Numbered from the stretch's first letter, positions 1-14,687 are shown. The stretch is 64,000 nucleotides of DNA from Lysobacteraceae bacterium (GCA_004143945.1 SEHB01000001.1:62001-126000), one strand, 5' to 3'. Numbers and translations: made by a program. The notes: generated by a model from the sequence alone, not told the origin.

Positions 1-2484
<2,484 letters not shown>

Positions 2485-2608
2485 TCCAGGCTGGCCTGCA
2501 TCGCTGCCGGGCCGGTGACCGCCGGCTCGCTGCGCGTTCCGGCGACATCTCCGCACGTCGCTGGATGCCGGCGTCCGCCGCGATGACGAAACAAGGAATG
2601 CCCGCTCG

Positions 2609-4808
<2,200 letters not shown>

Positions 4809-4820
4809 GGCCGCGCGCAC

Positions 4821-5141
4821 GTGCTGCGCTGGACCTGCCTCGTCCTGCTGTTGCTGCTGATCGCATTGCAGGTGCACCTGTGGGCGGGACAGGGCGGCTT
4901 GCGCGAGATGTGGCGGATCGAGCAGCGCGTCGACGGCCAGAAGGACGCCAACGCGCAACTGCGCAAGCGCAACGACAAGCTCGCGGCCGATGTCGAGGAC
5001 CTCAAGCAGGGCAGCGAGGCGGTCGAGGAGCGCGCGCGTTCCGAGCTCGGCCTGGTCAAGCCCGGCGAGACGTTCTACCGCGTGGTCGACCCCGACACCA
5101 CCGGTGCGCGCGCGGCCGAAGCCGACACCGATGCCGACTGA
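4821..5141 (+). CDS. ftsB: Cell division protein FtsB
   Basis: Small bitopic inner-membrane protein of the FtsQ-FtsB-FtsL complex of the divisome. The 106-residue product has a GTG start, a transmembrane helix at about residues 4-21, then a charged coiled coil (about 35-75) ending in the family motif ERARSELGLVKPGETFYRVV. The Ala/Asp-rich tail is ordinary for the group. It lies between eno and ispD as in Pseudomonas and Xanthomonas, and its stop codon overlaps the ispD start by 11 bases, so the two are probably translationally coupled. Confidence 0.93.
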   Translation: MLRWTCLVLLLLLIALQVHLWAGQGGLREMWRIEQRVDGQKDANAQLRKRNDKLAADVEDLKQGSEAVEERARSELGLVKPGETFYRVVDPDTTGARAAEADTDAD

Positions 5142-5823
5142 GGCGCTCTGGTGCGTGGTGCCGGCGGCCGGCAGCGGCACCCGCTTCGGCGGCGGCGTGC
5201 CGAAGCAGTACATGCCGTTGCGCGGCCAACCGTTGCTGATGGTCACGCTCGAGCGCCTCGCCGCGTGCAGCGTGATCGGCGGTTTCGTGGTCGTGCTTGC
5301 GCGCGACGATGCGCACTGGCCCGGCGCGAGCGAGGTTGGCGGCAAGCCCGTGCGCGTCGCCACCGGTGCCGGCGAACGCAGCGGCTCGGTGCTCGCGGGA
5401 TTGCGCGCGTTGCCCGCATCGGTCGCCAGCGAGGCGTTCGTGCTCGTGCATGATGCGGCGCGACCCTGCGTCGGGGCGGGCGACATCGACCGCCTCGTGC
5501 GACTCGGGATTCCGGCCGGTGGTGCGCTGCTCGCCGCACCGCTGCGCGACACCCTCAAGCGCGCCGACCCCGCCGCGCGCGTGCTCGGCACCGAACCGCG
5601 CGACTCGCGCTGGCGCGCATTGACGCCCCAGTTGTTCCGCCGCGGCGAACTCGAATCCGCGCTCGCCGACGCCGAACGCGCGCAGCTCGCGATCACCGAC
5701 GAATCGATGGCGATGGAACGTGCCGGCCACCACCCGCTGCTCGTGGAAGGGGCCGAAAGCAACCTCAAGGTCACGACGCGGGCGGATCTGATGCTCGCAG
5801 AGTACCTGCTGGGCTTGTCGTAG
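5131..5823 (+). CDS. ispD: 2-C-methyl-D-erythritol 4-phosphate cytidylyltransferase
   Basis: Third step of the MEP isoprenoid pathway: transfers CMP from CTP to methylerythritol phosphate. The product is 230 residues. The nucleotide-binding signature VPAAGSGTRFGGGVPKQY lies at residues 8-25, followed by FVLVHDAARPCV and ESMAMERAG. The ATG at 5131 lies inside ftsB, with an 11-base overlap. ispF follows after 111 bases, so consecutive-pathway enzymes are adjacent, though a separate promoter may serve ispF. Confidence 0.96.
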   Translation: MPTEALWCVVPAAGSGTRFGGGVPKQYMPLRGQPLLMVTLERLAACSVIGGFVVVLARDDAHWPGASEVGGKPVRVATGAGERSGSVLAGLRALPASVASEAFVLVHDAARPCVGAGDIDRLVRLGIPAGGALLAAPLRDTLKRADPAARVLGTEPRDSRWRALTPQLFRRGELESALADAERAQLAITDESMAMERAGHHPLLVEGAESNLKVTTRADLMLAEYLLGLS

Positions 5824-5894
5824 GCTGGGCGGCCGGAGCCGGCCGGCGCACTCCGCCCCGATTCGAATGCCGGCCGCGCTGCGCGCGTCCAGCC

Positions 5895-5900
5895 TACAAT
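5895..5900 (+). promoter_or_regulatory. Possible -10 box for ispF
   Basis: TACAAT lies 34 bases before the ispF ATG at 5935. It overlaps an alternative in-frame ATG at 5899, which argues that translation begins at 5935 rather than 5899. No clear -35 is visible. Confidence 0.4.
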
Positions 5901-5934
5901 GCAGGCCACCCTCCCTCGCACCTCTCGCTCAACC

Positions 5935-6489
5935 ATGCGCATCGGCCAAGGCATCGACGTCCACGCGTTCGGACCCGGCGACCACGTCGTGCTCGCGGGC
6001 GTGCGGATCGCGCATTCGCACGGCCTCGTCGCGCATTCCGACGGCGACGTCGTGATCCACGCGCTGTGCGACGCGTTGCTCGGCGCGCTCGCGCTGGGCG
6101 ACATCGGCCATCACTTCCCGCCGGATGACCCGCGCTGGAAGGACGTCAACAGCCGCCACCTGCTGCTCGAGTGCACGGCGCTCGCGATCGGGCGCGGCTA
6201 TGCGCTGTCGAACGCGGACGTGACCGTCGTGTGCGAGCGCCCGAAGCTCGCTCCGCACATCGAGGCGATGCGCGCGAACCTCGCAGCCGACCTCGGCTGC
6301 ACGGTCGGCGACGTCAGCGTGAAGGCGACCACGAGCGAGCGCCTCGGTTTCTGCGGGCGCGGCGAGGGCATCGCGGCATCGGCCGTGGTGCTGCTGCAGC
6401 GGCGCGCGGCCGGTGCGCTGGAGGTGCCGTCGTCGGTTCCGATGCAGGTCGAGGGCGCGCGCCGGCTCGAGCCGGACGCGGAGACGTGA
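5935..6489 (+). CDS. ispF: 2-C-methyl-D-erythritol 2,4-cyclodiphosphate synthase
   Basis: Cyclises CDP-methylerythritol 2-phosphate to MEcPP, releasing CMP, in the MEP pathway. The product is 184 residues, somewhat longer than the usual 155-160 because of a non-conserved C-terminal tail of about 25 residues. The metal-binding block [11 protein letters not shown] has Asp8 and His10. [18 protein letters not shown] and [19 protein letters not shown] are the other family signatures. Its stop is overlapped by the truD GTG (GTGA), indicating coupling. Confidence 0.96.
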   Translation: MRIGQGIDVHAFGPGDHVVLAGVRIAHSHGLVAHSDGDVVIHALCDALLGALALGDIGHHFPPDDPRWKDVNSRHLLLECTALAIGRGYALSNADVTVVCERPKLAPHIEAMRANLAADLGCTVGDVSVKATTSERLGFCGRGEGIAASAVVLLQRRAAGALEVPSSVPMQVEGARRLEPDAET

Positions 6490-7511
6490 GCATCGCGCAC
6501 GCGCATGCGCACGGCGGACCGGTCGCACGCGGCGTGTTGCGCGCGCAGCCGTGCGATTTCGAGGTCGAGGAAGTGCTCGGCTTCGAGCCTGACGGCAGCG
6601 GCGAGCACGTGCTTCTCCGGGTCGAGAAGACCGGCGCCAACACCGATTGGGTCGCGCGCCAGCTCGCGCGCGCCGCGGGTGTCGCGCCGATGGCGGTCGG
6701 CTATGCCGGGCTCAAGGACCGCCATGCGGTCACGCGCCAGGCGTTCACCGTGCAACTCGCGGGCCGCGCTGCGCCGGACTGGCACGCGCTGCGCATCGAA
6801 GGCGTCGAGGTGCTGTCGGCCGCGCGTCACTCGCGCAAGTTGCGGCGCGGCGCGCATCGCGCGAACCGATTCGTGATCCGGCTGCGCGATGTCGAGGGCG
6901 GCCGCGAGGATGTCGAGCGCAGGCTCGCGCAGATCGCCGCGTGCGGCGTGCCGAACTATTTCGGCGAGCAGCGCTTCGGTCGCGACGGCGGCAATGTCGC
7001 GCTGGCCGAAGCCCTGTTCGCCGGACGGCGTCTGCCGCGCGAGCAGCGCGGCATCGCGTTGTCTGCCGCGCGCTCGGCACTGTTCAACGCAGTGCTCGCG
7101 CGCCGTGTCGGCGAAGGCAACTGGGACCAGGGCCTCGACGGCGACGTCTGGATGATCGACGGCACGCAATCGATCTTCGGCCCCGAGCCCTGGAGCGAGG
7201 ATCTCGCGCAGCGCCTCGCGACCGCCGCGATCCATCCGACCGGGCCGATGTGGGGGCAGAGCGAACTGCGCAGCACAGGCGCGGTGGCCGCGCTCGAGCG
7301 CGAGGTGGCCGACGTGCACGCCACGCTGGCCGCAGGGCTTGCCGGCGCCGGTCTCGCCCAGGAGCGTCGCGCGCTGCGCCTGCGCGTGCGCGAACTGCGC
7401 CATGCCTGGGTCGCGCCCGACCTGCTCGAACTCGGGTTCACGCTCGACCGTGGCGCGTTCGCGACCTCGATGTTGCGCGAATTGCTCGATTGGCACGCAC
7501 CGGCCACCTGA
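6486..7511 (+). CDS. truD: tRNA pseudouridine(13) synthase TruD
   Basis: Isomerises uridine 13 of tRNAs to pseudouridine. The product is 341 residues. Conserved segments are [24 protein letters not shown] with the likely catalytic Asp78, and [14 protein letters not shown]. The GTG start overlaps the ispF stop by four bases. The TruD domain insertion (about residues 160-300) is present, so the gene looks intact. It ends the ispD-ispF-truD unit. Confidence 0.95.
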   Translation: MSIAHAHAHGGPVARGVLRAQPCDFEVEEVLGFEPDGSGEHVLLRVEKTGANTDWVARQLARAAGVAPMAVGYAGLKDRHAVTRQAFTVQLAGRAAPDWHALRIEGVEVLSAARHSRKLRRGAHRANRFVIRLRDVEGGREDVERRLAQIAACGVPNYFGEQRFGRDGGNVALAEALFAGRRLPREQRGIALSAARSALFNAVLARRVGEGNWDQGLDGDVWMIDGTQSIFGPEPWSEDLAQRLATAAIHPTGPMWGQSELRSTGAVAALEREVADVHATLAAGLAGAGLAQERRALRLRVRELRHAWVAPDLLELGFTLDRGAFATSMLRELLDWHAPAT

Positions 7512-7629
7512 GAGCGACGAAGCGGGCTTTTCCAGCGACGCCCGGCATGCCGGTCCTCGTGCATCGGCCTATAGTGGGTTCGCGGCCTGCGATCGTCGCA
7601 GCCACCGCGTCACTGGAACGGAGGTCGGC

Positions 7630-7848
7630 ATGAAATCCCTCGCAGCAGGCTTGGCGATCCTCGGCACACTCGCGCTCTCGGCTTGCGCCGGTACCTCGGG
7701 TCCGAACGGGATTGCACGCGAAAGCAACGTCGGCGCGAAAGTCGATGTCGGCAAGGTGGTGGCAGTCAACCAGTGGGCCGTGCGCCGCGGCGCTCATGTC
7801 GTCTGGATCAACTACCCGACGATCGCCGACAGCAACACCGACGGCTGA
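7630..7848 (+). CDS. Small predicted lipoprotein
   Basis: A 72-residue product with a signal peptide ending in the lipobox LSAC (Cys at residue 20), so it should be lipidated and membrane-anchored. The remainder is short: a Gly/Asn-rich linker, then KVDVGKVVAVNQWAVRRGAHVVWINYPT. A strong GGAGG precedes the ATG by 5 bases, and TATAGT at 7570-7575 could be its -10 box. I do not recognise the family. It sits alone between truD and the convergent Smr gene. Confidence 0.7.
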   Translation: MKSLAAGLAILGTLALSACAGTSGPNGIARESNVGAKVDVGKVVAVNQWAVRRGAHVVWINYPTIADSNTDG

Positions 7849-8108
7849 CCGCCACATCGCCGCGTCGTTCGCTGCGTCTTCCGCGGCGAGCGGGCCGCCG
7901 TGCCCGGTGCCGGCGGTTTTCCTCGATCCAGCCGCATCGCCCGCCGCCATTCACGCGGGCACAGGCCGAAGGCAGGAATCGAGGCGCCGTCGGACGCATC
8001 CGCTTCGACTCCGCGGCCTTCGGCCGCTGCGTTCGGAGGAAACCGGTCCCTGCGCCGTCGCACGCGAGCGCTCCCATCCGCGAGTCGGACCGCCGCGTCC
8101 TTCGCTCC

Positions 8109-8651
8109 TCAGCCCTTTTGCAGCAGCACGATCACCGCGCCGGTGCCGCCCTGCGCCGGGCGTGCCGAGGTGAATGCAAGCACGTCCGCGCGTCGCCGCA
8201 GCAGGGTGTCGGTCAATTGCTTGAGCACCGGGCCCTGCGGCTTCGAGCGCAGCCCCTTGCCGTGCACGATGCGCACGCACAGCTCGCCATGGCGGATGCA
8301 ATCGTCGAGGAAGCCTGCGATGGCTTCGCGCGCGACCGCGGCAGTCATCTCGTGCAGGTCGAGCTCGGCGCGCACGCTGTAGAGGCCGCGGCGCAGGCGC
8401 TGCAGCAGTCGCGGCGGCTGGCCCTGCTTGAGATAGGTGATCTCGTCGCCGAACTCGATCGTGGCCGGATCGGGCGCATGCACGAGCAACTCGTCGCGCA
8501 CGCGCGCCTCGTCGAGCTGCGACTGGACGGGTTCGGGGGGCGGGCGAGGCCGTTCGGGCGGCGCGTCGCGCGGGTCGCGCAGCGGCCGCACGCGCCCGAT
8601 CGATTCGCGGAACAGCCTCGCTTCGTCGTCGCGGTCGTCATGCGAGCCCAT
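8109..8651 (-). CDS. Smr/MutS2 C-terminal domain protein
   Basis: A 180-residue protein with a charged, proline-rich N-terminus and a C-terminal Smr domain (about residues 90-175). The signature is AELDLHEMTAAVAREAIAGFL followed by VRIVHGKG, the catalytic LDLHG/HGxG pair of Smr endonucleases in slightly changed form. The layout matches SmrA/SmrB (YdaL/YfcN)-type stand-alone proteins. E. coli SmrB cleaves mRNA at collided ribosomes; whether this one does is unknown. It diverges from surE. The start at 8651 has a -10-like box only 6 bases away. Confidence 0.9.
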   Translation of the reverse strand: MGSHDDRDDEARLFRESIGRVRPLRDPRDAPPERPRPPPEPVQSQLDEARVRDELLVHAPDPATIEFGDEITYLKQGQPPRLLQRLRRGLYSVRAELDLHEMTAAVAREAIAGFLDDCIRHGELCVRIVHGKGLRSKPQGPVLKQLTDTLLRRRADVLAFTSARPAQGGTGAVIVLLQKG

Positions 8652-8657
8652 GCTCCG

Positions 8658-8663
8658 AGCGTA
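8658..8663 (-). promoter_or_regulatory. -10-like box of Smr gene, possible leaderless start
   Basis: TACGCT on the minus strand ends 6 bases before the ATG at 8651. A transcript from this box would begin at or next to the start codon. Confidence 0.4.
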
Positions 8664-8880
8664 ACCTCACGGCCGCCCCGATTGAAGCACGCCGGCATCG
8701 CGACGCCTGCGCGCGGGCGCTGCGCGCATCATTTCCGTGCGTTGTGCGTCTTCGTTGGAGGCATTCGAGGCTGCGTGGCGTGGCGCGAATCCGCTATCAT
8801 GCGTTGTTCATCCGGATCGGCCCGCCAGCGCCGGATCCGGCCGCGTCGCGCCCCGCGTGGCGCCTCGCACAGGGAGTTCC

Positions 8881-9654
8881 ATGCGCGTCCTGGTCAGCAA
8901 CGATGATGGCGTCGAGGCGCCCGGAATCCGCGTGCTCGCACGGCGACTCGCGGCGGTCGGCGAGGTCACGGTGGTGGCGCCCGATCGCGACCGCTCCGGC
9001 GCGAGCAATTCCCTGACCCTCGACCAGCCGTTGCGCGCGACGCGACTCGACGAACACCGCTGGTGCGTCGCCGGGACGCCGACCGATTGCGTGCACCTCG
9101 CGTTGTCCGGGCTGCTCGACCACGAACCCGACATCGTCGTCTCCGGCATCAACAACGCGGCCAACCTCGGCGATGACGTGATCTATTCGGGAACCGTCTC
9201 GGCCGCGATGGAAGGGCGCTTCCTCGGCTTTCCCGCGATCGCGGTGTCGCTCGCGACGCGCAACCACCATGGCGAGCACTACGACAGCGCGGCCGAAGCG
9301 GTGCTGCTGCTGATGCGCAGGCTGCTGGTCGACCCGTTGCCGGCCGACACGATCCTCAACGTCAACGTGCCCGACCGCCCGTGGGACGAGATCCGCGGGC
9401 TCGCGGTCACGCGCCTCGGGCGGCGCCACCGTTCCGCGCCGTGCATCGCCCAGACCGACCCGCGCGGCCGTCCGATCTTCTGGATCGGACCTCCGGGAGA
9501 AGCCGAGGACGATGGTCCCGGCACCGATTTCCATGCGATCCGCGACGGATACGTCTCGATCACGCCGATCCATGTCGACCTCACGCGCTTCCAGGCGCTG
9601 GAGAAGGTCAGCGGCTGGGTCGCGGCGTTGCAGCCGGCGGCGACGCGGGCATGA
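8881..9654 (+). CDS. surE: 5'/3'-nucleotidase SurE
   Basis: Metal-dependent phosphatase acting on nucleoside monophosphates, linked to stationary-phase survival. The product is 257 residues. [16 protein letters not shown] carries the metal-binding Asp8-Asp9 pair, [17 protein letters not shown] gives the Ser and Asn of the active site, and [21 protein letters not shown] is conserved. The ATG at 8881 is preceded by GGGAG and begins the homology, although the frame is open further upstream. The surE-pcm-yqaA-nlpD-rpoS order is classic. Confidence 0.97.
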   Translation: MRVLVSNDDGVEAPGIRVLARRLAAVGEVTVVAPDRDRSGASNSLTLDQPLRATRLDEHRWCVAGTPTDCVHLALSGLLDHEPDIVVSGINNAANLGDDVIYSGTVSAAMEGRFLGFPAIAVSLATRNHHGEHYDSAAEAVLLLMRRLLVDPLPADTILNVNVPDRPWDEIRGLAVTRLGRRHRSAPCIAQTDPRGRPIFWIGPPGEAEDDGPGTDFHAIRDGYVSITPIHVDLTRFQALEKVSGWVAALQPAATRA

Positions 9655-9664
9655 GGCGCGCACG

Positions 9665-10342
9665 GTGAACCCGATCCGGCGTCCGGACGCGGCCGCACGC
9701 GGCACCGGCATGACCTCGCAGCGCGCGCGTGATCGGCTGATCGAACGGCTTGCGGGCAATGGCATCCGCGATCGGCGCGTGCTCGACGTGATGCGCCATC
9801 TGCCGCGCCACCTGTTCATCGACGAGGCGCTCGCGTCGCGTGCCTACGAGGACACCGCGCTGCCGATCGGCCAGGGCCAGACGATTTCGCAGCCGTGGGT
9901 GGTCGCGCGCATGACCGAAGCGCTGATCGAGCATCGCCTGCCGCGCCGCGTGCTCGAAGTCGGCACCGGCTCGGGCTACCAGTGCGCGGTGCTCGCGATG
10001 CTGGTCGAACAGGTGTTCACGGTCGAGCGCATCGACGAGCTGCTGCGCAATGCGCGACGCCGCTTCCGCAAGCTCGGCCTCGCGAACATCCGCTCGCGCC
10101 ACGACGACGGGCGGCTCGGCTGGCCCGACGAGGCGCCGTTCGACGCGATCATCGTGACCGCCGCCGGCGCGGCGCTCGAACCCGCGCTGCTCGACCAGCT
10201 CGCACCCGACGGCTGCCTCGTCGCGCCGGTCGGCCCGCCCGGCCAGCAGACCTTGTTGCGCGTGCGCGCCGGCGCCGAAGGACTGGTGTCGGAAACGCTG
10301 GGCGCAGTCAGTTTCGTGCCGCTGCTCGGTGGTACCGGATGA
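9665..10342 (+). CDS. pcm: Protein-L-isoaspartate O-methyltransferase
   Basis: Repairs isoaspartyl residues in aged proteins using S-adenosylmethionine. With the GTG at 9665 the product is 225 residues, the length of Xanthomonas homologues, which also carry a short N-terminal extension before [10 protein letters not shown]. An ATG at 9710 would give the shorter Pseudomonas-like form. Signatures: [32 protein letters not shown], and the SAM motif [16 protein letters not shown]. It lies 10 bases after surE. Confidence 0.94.
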   Translation: MNPIRRPDAAARGTGMTSQRARDRLIERLAGNGIRDRRVLDVMRHLPRHLFIDEALASRAYEDTALPIGQGQTISQPWVVARMTEALIEHRLPRRVLEVGTGSGYQCAVLAMLVEQVFTVERIDELLRNARRRFRKLGLANIRSRHDDGRLGWPDEAPFDAIIVTAAGAALEPALLDQLAPDGCLVAPVGPPGQQTLLRVRAGAEGLVSETLGAVSFVPLLGGTG

Positions 10343-10373
10343 AACCTGAAATCCCTGCGCGGAGGCCGCGGCC

Positions 10374-10979
10374 GTGAAGCTGTTCCAGCCGTTGTACGAA
10401 CGCGCGCTACGCTACGCCGGGCATCGCCTCGCCGAGCGCTATCTCGCATTGCTGAGCTTCGTCGAGGCGATCATCTTCCCGGTGATGCCCGAGGTCATGC
10501 TCGCGCCGATGGTGCTGGCCAGGCCGCACCTGTGGTTGCGCTATGCGACCGTGAGCCTCGCCTATTCGCTGGCCGGTGCGTTCGTCGGCTACGCGCTCGG
10601 GCACTACGCGTTCCACCTCGTGCGACCGCTGTTCGACATGCTCGGCTGGTTGCCGCGCATCGATGCGCTCGTCACCGAACTCAGCGCCGACGTCGTCGCG
10701 CATCCATGGCGCGCGTTCTGGATGCTCGTGCTCGCGGGTTTCGTGCCGGTGCCACTCAAGGTGTTCACCTGGGCATCGGGCATCGTCGGCATGCCGCTGC
10801 TGCCGTTCTTCTTCGGCATGCTGATCGGACGCGGGAAGCGCGTCTACCTGCTCGCTGGCGTGATCCGCCTCGGCGGCAAGCGCGCGGAAGACGCGTTGCA
10901 TCGCTGGGTCGAGTGGATCGGCTGGAGCCTGCTCGTGCTGATCGCGCTGGCCATCATTTACTTCAAGTTCCTGCGGTAA
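10374..10979 (+). CDS. YqaA/DedA-like inner membrane protein
   Basis: A 201-residue polytopic membrane protein of the SNARE-associated/DedA superfamily, YqaA branch. The core is LALLSFVEAIIFPVMPEVMLAPMVLA, with the Glu/Pro pattern of the re-entrant segment. Helices follow near residues 45-70, 115-150 and 180-198. The DedA superfamily includes lipid flippases; this branch is uncharacterised. It uses a GTG start 31 bases after pcm and precedes nlpD, the position yqaA-like genes hold in Xanthomonadales. Confidence 0.88.
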   Translation: MKLFQPLYERALRYAGHRLAERYLALLSFVEAIIFPVMPEVMLAPMVLARPHLWLRYATVSLAYSLAGAFVGYALGHYAFHLVRPLFDMLGWLPRIDALVTELSADVVAHPWRAFWMLVLAGFVPVPLKVFTWASGIVGMPLLPFFFGMLIGRGKRVYLLAGVIRLGGKRAEDALHRWVEWIGWSLLVLIALAIIYFKFLR

Positions 10980-10982
10980 GAT
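10977..10982 (+). promoter_or_regulatory. -10-like box of nlpD, possible leaderless start
   Basis: TAAGAT ends 6 bases before the nlpD ATG at 10989. No Shine-Dalgarno sequence fits in the gap. Confidence 0.4.
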
Positions 10983-10988
10983 CGCGGC

Positions 10989-11921
10989 ATGGAACGCATT
11001 TCTCGCCTCGTCCATGCCTGCGCCGCGAGCGCGACCCTGATCCTCGCAGCGTGTGCCTCGACCGGTCCGGCACCGGTCGACGACCTCAGTGGCGACGGTG
11101 CACGGCGTGCGGCCGCGCCCGTCGAGTCCGTGCGCGGAACGCCGGCCGGCGCTGGCAGCCACCGCGTGCGCGCGGGCGACACGCTCTACAGCATCGCGTT
11201 CCGCAACGGCGTGGACTTCCGCGATCTCGCGGCATGGAACCGTATCGGTCCGCCGTACACGATCTATGTCGGTCAGGAACTGCAGACGCAGGCGCCGGCA
11301 GGCGCGCGCGTCGCCGCGCAGCCGGCGCCGACCACGCGGCATGCGCCCGCCGCGGTTGCGGCGAAGCCGCCGCCGGTGGAGCCGCGCGCGACGATGCCGG
11401 TTCCCGCGCCGTTCGAATCGGTCGAAGGCGCCGTGACCACGCGTGTGCCGGCGCCGCCCGCGCCCGCGGTCCCTGCGCCGGCGACGCCGCCTCCCGAACC
11501 CGTCGCCGCACCTGCGACGCCCGCGCCTGCGGCCAGCGCGGTGGTCGGCAACGTGAGCTGGCGCTGGCCCGCGGACGGAACCCTGGTCGGCACGTTCGCC
11601 GCGGGCAACCCGACGCGCCAGGGCATCGACATCGGTGGAAACGCGGGCGACCCGGTGCGCGCGGCCGCCGACGGCAGTGTCGTCTACAGCGGCAACGGAC
11701 TCATCGGTTACGGCGAACTCGTGATCGTCAAGCACAACGCGAGCTACCTCTCGGCCTACGGCCACAACCGCAAGCGCCTCGTGAAGGAAGGCGATCGCGT
11801 GCGCGCCGGCCAGGTCATCGCCGAGATGGGTTCGAGCGGCGCCAATCGCGACTCGCTGCATTTCGAGATCCGGCGCAACGGCAAGCCGGCCAATCCGCTC
11901 GAGTTCCTGCCGCGGCGCTGA
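10989..11921 (+). CDS. nlpD: LysM/M23 lipoprotein NlpD
   Basis: Outer-membrane lipoprotein that activates a cell-wall amidase at division. The 310-residue product has a lipobox ILAAC with Cys22. A LysM peptidoglycan-binding domain covers about residues 58-101 (HRVRAGDTLYSIA), then a long Pro/Ala linker (about 102-190) and a C-terminal M23 domain (about 205-308). The M23 metal site is degenerate: RQGIDIGG has Gln where active enzymes have His. This fits an activator rather than a peptidase, as in E. coli NlpD. rpoS lies 46 bases downstream. Confidence 0.94.
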   Translation: MERISRLVHACAASATLILAACASTGPAPVDDLSGDGARRAAAPVESVRGTPAGAGSHRVRAGDTLYSIAFRNGVDFRDLAAWNRIGPPYTIYVGQELQTQAPAGARVAAQPAPTTRHAPAAVAAKPPPVEPRATMPVPAPFESVEGAVTTRVPAPPAPAVPAPATPPPEPVAAPATPAPAASAVVGNVSWRWPADGTLVGTFAAGNPTRQGIDIGGNAGDPVRAAADGSVVYSGNGLIGYGELVIVKHNASYLSAYGHNRKRLVKEGDRVRAGQVIAEMGSSGANRDSLHFEIRRNGKPANPLEFLPRR

Positions 11922-11955
11922 GCCGCAGCCGTTCCGCGCACGGGCGCAGGGGCGC

Positions 11956-11961
11956 TAAGCT
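11956..11961 (+). promoter_or_regulatory. -10-like box of rpoS, possible leaderless start
   Basis: TAAGCT ends 6 bases before the GTG start of rpoS at 11968, with no Shine-Dalgarno sequence between. It is a further candidate besides any promoter inside nlpD, where rpoS promoters often lie. Confidence 0.4.
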
Positions 11962-11967
11962 GCGCGG

Positions 11968-12852
11968 GTGAGCCCCTCCATGCCCAGCGAACCGCCGGCC
12001 GAAGAAGAAGACATCCTCGATCTCGTCGACGCGCTCGAGCCGCAGGACGAGGAGGCGCGCAGCTCGGCCAGCGCCTACCTCGGCGAAATCGGCCTGATCG
12101 GGCTGCTCGACGCGGCCTCCGAGCGCGCGCTCGCGCGGGCGGTGCAGGCCGGCGACGGCGATGCGCGCCGGCGCATGATCGAGGCGAACCTGCGGCTCGT
12201 GGTCAGCGTCGCGCGCCCGTACGTCGGACGCGGCGTGCCGCTGATGGACCTGATCGCGGAAGGCAACCTCGGACTGATCCGCGCGGTCGGCAAGTTCGAT
12301 CCCGAACGCGGATTGCGCTTTTCGACCTACGCGGTCTGGTGGATCCGCGAAGCCGTGCAGCACGCGATCATGCACCAGGGGCGCACGGTGCGATTGCCGG
12401 TGCACGTGCTGCGCGAGCTCGCGCAGGTGCTGCGTGCCGAACGCGAACTCGCGGCGCGGCTCGGCACCCCGCCGAGCCTCGAGCAGGTCGCCTCGGCGGC
12501 CGGGCGCAGCCTCTCCGATGTCGCCGAACTGTTTCGCGTCGGGGAGCGCGTCGGTTCGCTCGACGCCGCGATCGAATCGGGCGAGCGCGCGCTGATCGGA
12601 CATCTCCACGAAGGCGACGAGCAGGCGCCCGGCGCACTCGAGGCGACTCTGGGCGCTGGACGGTTGCGCAGCTGGCTCGATGCGCTGAACGAACGCCAGC
12701 GCATGATCGTGCAGCGCCGCTTCGGGCTCGACGGCACGCCGGTGCAGTCGCTCGCGGAAATCGGGCGCGAGCTCGGCATCTCGCGCGAACGCGCGCGCCA
12801 GATACAGGAAGACGCATTGCGCCGACTGCGCGAGATGTCCGCCGCGAAGTAG
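11968..12852 (+). CDS. rpoS: RNA polymerase sigma factor RpoS
   Basis: Stationary-phase and general stress sigma factor. The product is 294 residues, shorter than the 330 of E. coli because region 1.1 is reduced to an acidic stretch. Region 2 is complete: [36 protein letters not shown] and [18 protein letters not shown] (about residues 70-135). Region 3 follows, and region 4 ends in [20 protein letters not shown]. It uses a GTG start and directly follows nlpD. Confidence 0.95.
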   Translation: MSPSMPSEPPAEEEDILDLVDALEPQDEEARSSASAYLGEIGLIGLLDAASERALARAVQAGDGDARRRMIEANLRLVVSVARPYVGRGVPLMDLIAEGNLGLIRAVGKFDPERGLRFSTYAVWWIREAVQHAIMHQGRTVRLPVHVLRELAQVLRAERELAARLGTPPSLEQVASAAGRSLSDVAELFRVGERVGSLDAAIESGERALIGHLHEGDEQAPGALEATLGAGRLRSWLDALNERQRMIVQRRFGLDGTPVQSLAEIGRELGISRERARQIQEDALRRLREMSAAK

Positions 12853-13014
12853 GCTGGACGACCGCAGGTCGGCCGTCGCTCTTCGGGTTTCCGCGCAACG
12901 CGATGGGGGCCGCGCTGCGCGCATTCACAGCCCGAGGCAACCGCAGGGCGGCCCGCGCATTGCGCGCTCGCGATGATCCGACCCCGGCGCGCTGCGCGGG
13001 AATCCGCGCGCACG

Positions 13015-13389
13015 TCAGCCCTCGAGGATGCCCGCCGCCACCACGCGCCGGCCTTCGCCTGCGAGCAGGTTGTAGGTGCGGCACATCGCCGCGTTGTCCA
13101 TGATTTCGAGGCCGATACGTCGTTGCAGCAACGCCGCCTGCGCCTCGCGGGGCGGGAACACCTGGCGCTCGCCGGTGCCGAGCAGCACCAGCTCCGGCGC
13201 GAGCGCGAGCAGCGCGTCGACCGCGGCGAGGTCGAACTGCGAAGCGGCGCGCACGGGCCAGTCCTCGACCAGCGTGTCGGGCGCGAGCAGGAAGCTGCGC
13301 GTGAGTTCGCGGTCGACGATCGTGACCGTGCCGGCGCCGCAGCGACGGAAGTAGAGATAGCCCTCGGGCAGTTCCTGGCTCAGCTGCAT
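13015..13389 (-). CDS. Mth938-like domain protein
   Basis: A 124-residue protein of the Mth938/NDUFAF3 (DUF498) fold. It opens [20 protein letters not shown], with the core [15 protein letters not shown] and the C-terminal [23 protein letters not shown] that is typical of the family. The bacterial role is not settled; the mitochondrial homologue helps assemble complex I. The ATG at 13389 is 5 bases after the yhbY stop, so the two are one transcription unit. Confidence 0.88.
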   Translation of the reverse strand: MQLSQELPEGYLYFRRCGAGTVTIVDRELTRSFLLAPDTLVEDWPVRAASQFDLAAVDALLALAPELVLLGTGERQVFPPREAQAALLQRRIGLEIMDNAAMCRTYNLLAGEGRRVVAAGILEG

Positions 13390-13393
13390 CGGC

Positions 13394-13819
13394 CTACTTC
13401 GGCAACGTGAACTGCGCGCGCTCCGGATTGCGCCGGTAAAAGCAGGCGGTGCGGCCGATCGACTGCACGACTTCCGCGCGCGCCTCCGCCGCGATGCGTT
13501 CGATCGACGCCGCGCGCGACTCGCGGTCGTCGTCGGCGAGCCGCAGCTTGACCAGTTCATGGTGGGCGAGCGCGAGGTCGAGTTCCTTCAGCAGCGCGTC
13601 CGTCACGCCCTTCTGGCCGACGAGGATCACGGGCTTGAGGTCATGCGCGAAACCGCGCAGGTAGCGTTTCTGGTTCGCATTGAGCGGCGCGGGCGGCGTC
13701 GCGGCGGCTTCGCGCACGCTGCGCGGCTTCTTGCGGGGCGGCGCCACCGGGCGGGCGCGCGGCGACGGCGGTGCGGGACGGCGCGATGCCGGCCTGGTGG
13801 GTGCTTTGCGGGCGGGCAT
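13394..13819 (-). CDS. yhbY: Ribosome assembly RNA-binding protein YhbY
   Basis: A 141-residue protein with a CRS1-YhbY RNA-binding domain at about residues 48-135: [20 protein letters not shown], then [28 protein letters not shown]. YhbY associates with pre-50S ribosomal particles. The first 45 residues are an Arg/Pro/Ala-rich, probably disordered extension absent from E. coli. It diverges from rlmE, a conserved arrangement (yhbY-rlmE-ftsH) that links large-subunit biogenesis genes. Confidence 0.92.
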   Translation of the reverse strand: MPARKAPTRPASRRPAPPSPRARPVAPPRKKPRSVREAAATPPAPLNANQKRYLRGFAHDLKPVILVGQKGVTDALLKELDLALAHHELVKLRLADDDRESRAASIERIAAEARAEVVQSIGRTACFYRRNPERAQFTLPK

Positions 13820-13972
13820 GAACGGCAACGGAATCCGGTTGCGCGGCGCGGCACCGCGGGTGGTGCACAGGGTATCATGGGGCCCACATGCGAATCCCTC
13901 GCGCGGATGCGCGCCGCGCGTCGCCGCCGCGACCCGTCGCCGCGCTATCGCATCTTTCCCGGATATCGAGCG

Positions 13973-14593
13973 ATGGCGCGCAGCAAATCGAGTTCCCGCT
14001 GGCTGCGGGAACACTTCAGCGACCCCTACGTGAAGCGTGCGCAGGCCGAAGGCTGGCGTTCGCGCGCGGTGTTCAAGCTCGAGGAACTGATCGAGCGCGA
14101 TCGCCTGCTCAAGCCCGGCATGGTCGTGGTCGACCTCGGCGCGGCGCCCGGCGGCTGGTCGCAGGTCGCGCGTGAACGGCTCGGCGACAAGGGCCGCGTG
14201 ATCGCGCTCGACATCCTGCCGATGCAGGGCATCGGCGGCGTCGAGTTCATCTGCGGCGACTTCCGCGAGGAGTCGGTGCTTGAAGAATTGAAACGCACGC
14301 TCGGCGATTCGAAGGTCGATCTTGTGCTTTCCGACATGGCGCCCAATCTCAGTGGCATGGCAGCCGTCGATCAACCGCGCGCGATGCACCTGGTGGAACT
14401 GGCGGAGGAATTCGCCGCCGCGCACCTGCGCGAAGGCGGCTCGTTCCTGACCAAGGTGTTCCAGGGCGGCGGTTTCGACGAGCTCGTGCGCCGCTTGCGC
14501 GGCAGCTACGAGCGCGTCAGCATCCGCAAGCCGAAGGCGTCGCGGGCGCGAAGTCCCGAAGTGTATGCGCTGGCCACCGGCAAGCGCGGATGA
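13973..14593 (+). CDS. rlmE: 23S rRNA (uridine-2'-O)-methyltransferase RlmE (FtsJ)
   Basis: Methylates the ribose of U2552 in 23S rRNA late in 50S assembly. The product is 206 residues. [19 protein letters not shown] is the family N-terminus, [15 protein letters not shown] the SAM-binding motif, and the K-D-K-E tetrad residues fall in [21 protein letters not shown] and [11 protein letters not shown] chose the ATG at 13973. ftsH follows after 94 bases. Confidence 0.96.
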   Translation: MARSKSSSRWLREHFSDPYVKRAQAEGWRSRAVFKLEELIERDRLLKPGMVVVDLGAAPGGWSQVARERLGDKGRVIALDILPMQGIGGVEFICGDFREESVLEELKRTLGDSKVDLVLSDMAPNLSGMAAVDQPRAMHLVELAEEFAAAHLREGGSFLTKVFQGGGFDELVRRLRGSYERVSIRKPKASRARSPEVYALATGKRG

Positions 14594-14687
14594 AAGGTGG
14601 CAAGCTCGTGTCGAACACCAAGCCGATGATCGCTTTTCGTGGGACGTCCGCACACGGGTGTGCGGGCTCTTGCGTGGGACCCGCACA

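Noticed and set aside
5899-5934. Upstream ATG for ispF
   Set aside because: The added 12 residues are not family-like and the ATG overlaps a TACAAT box; 5935 begins the conserved [12 protein letters not shown].
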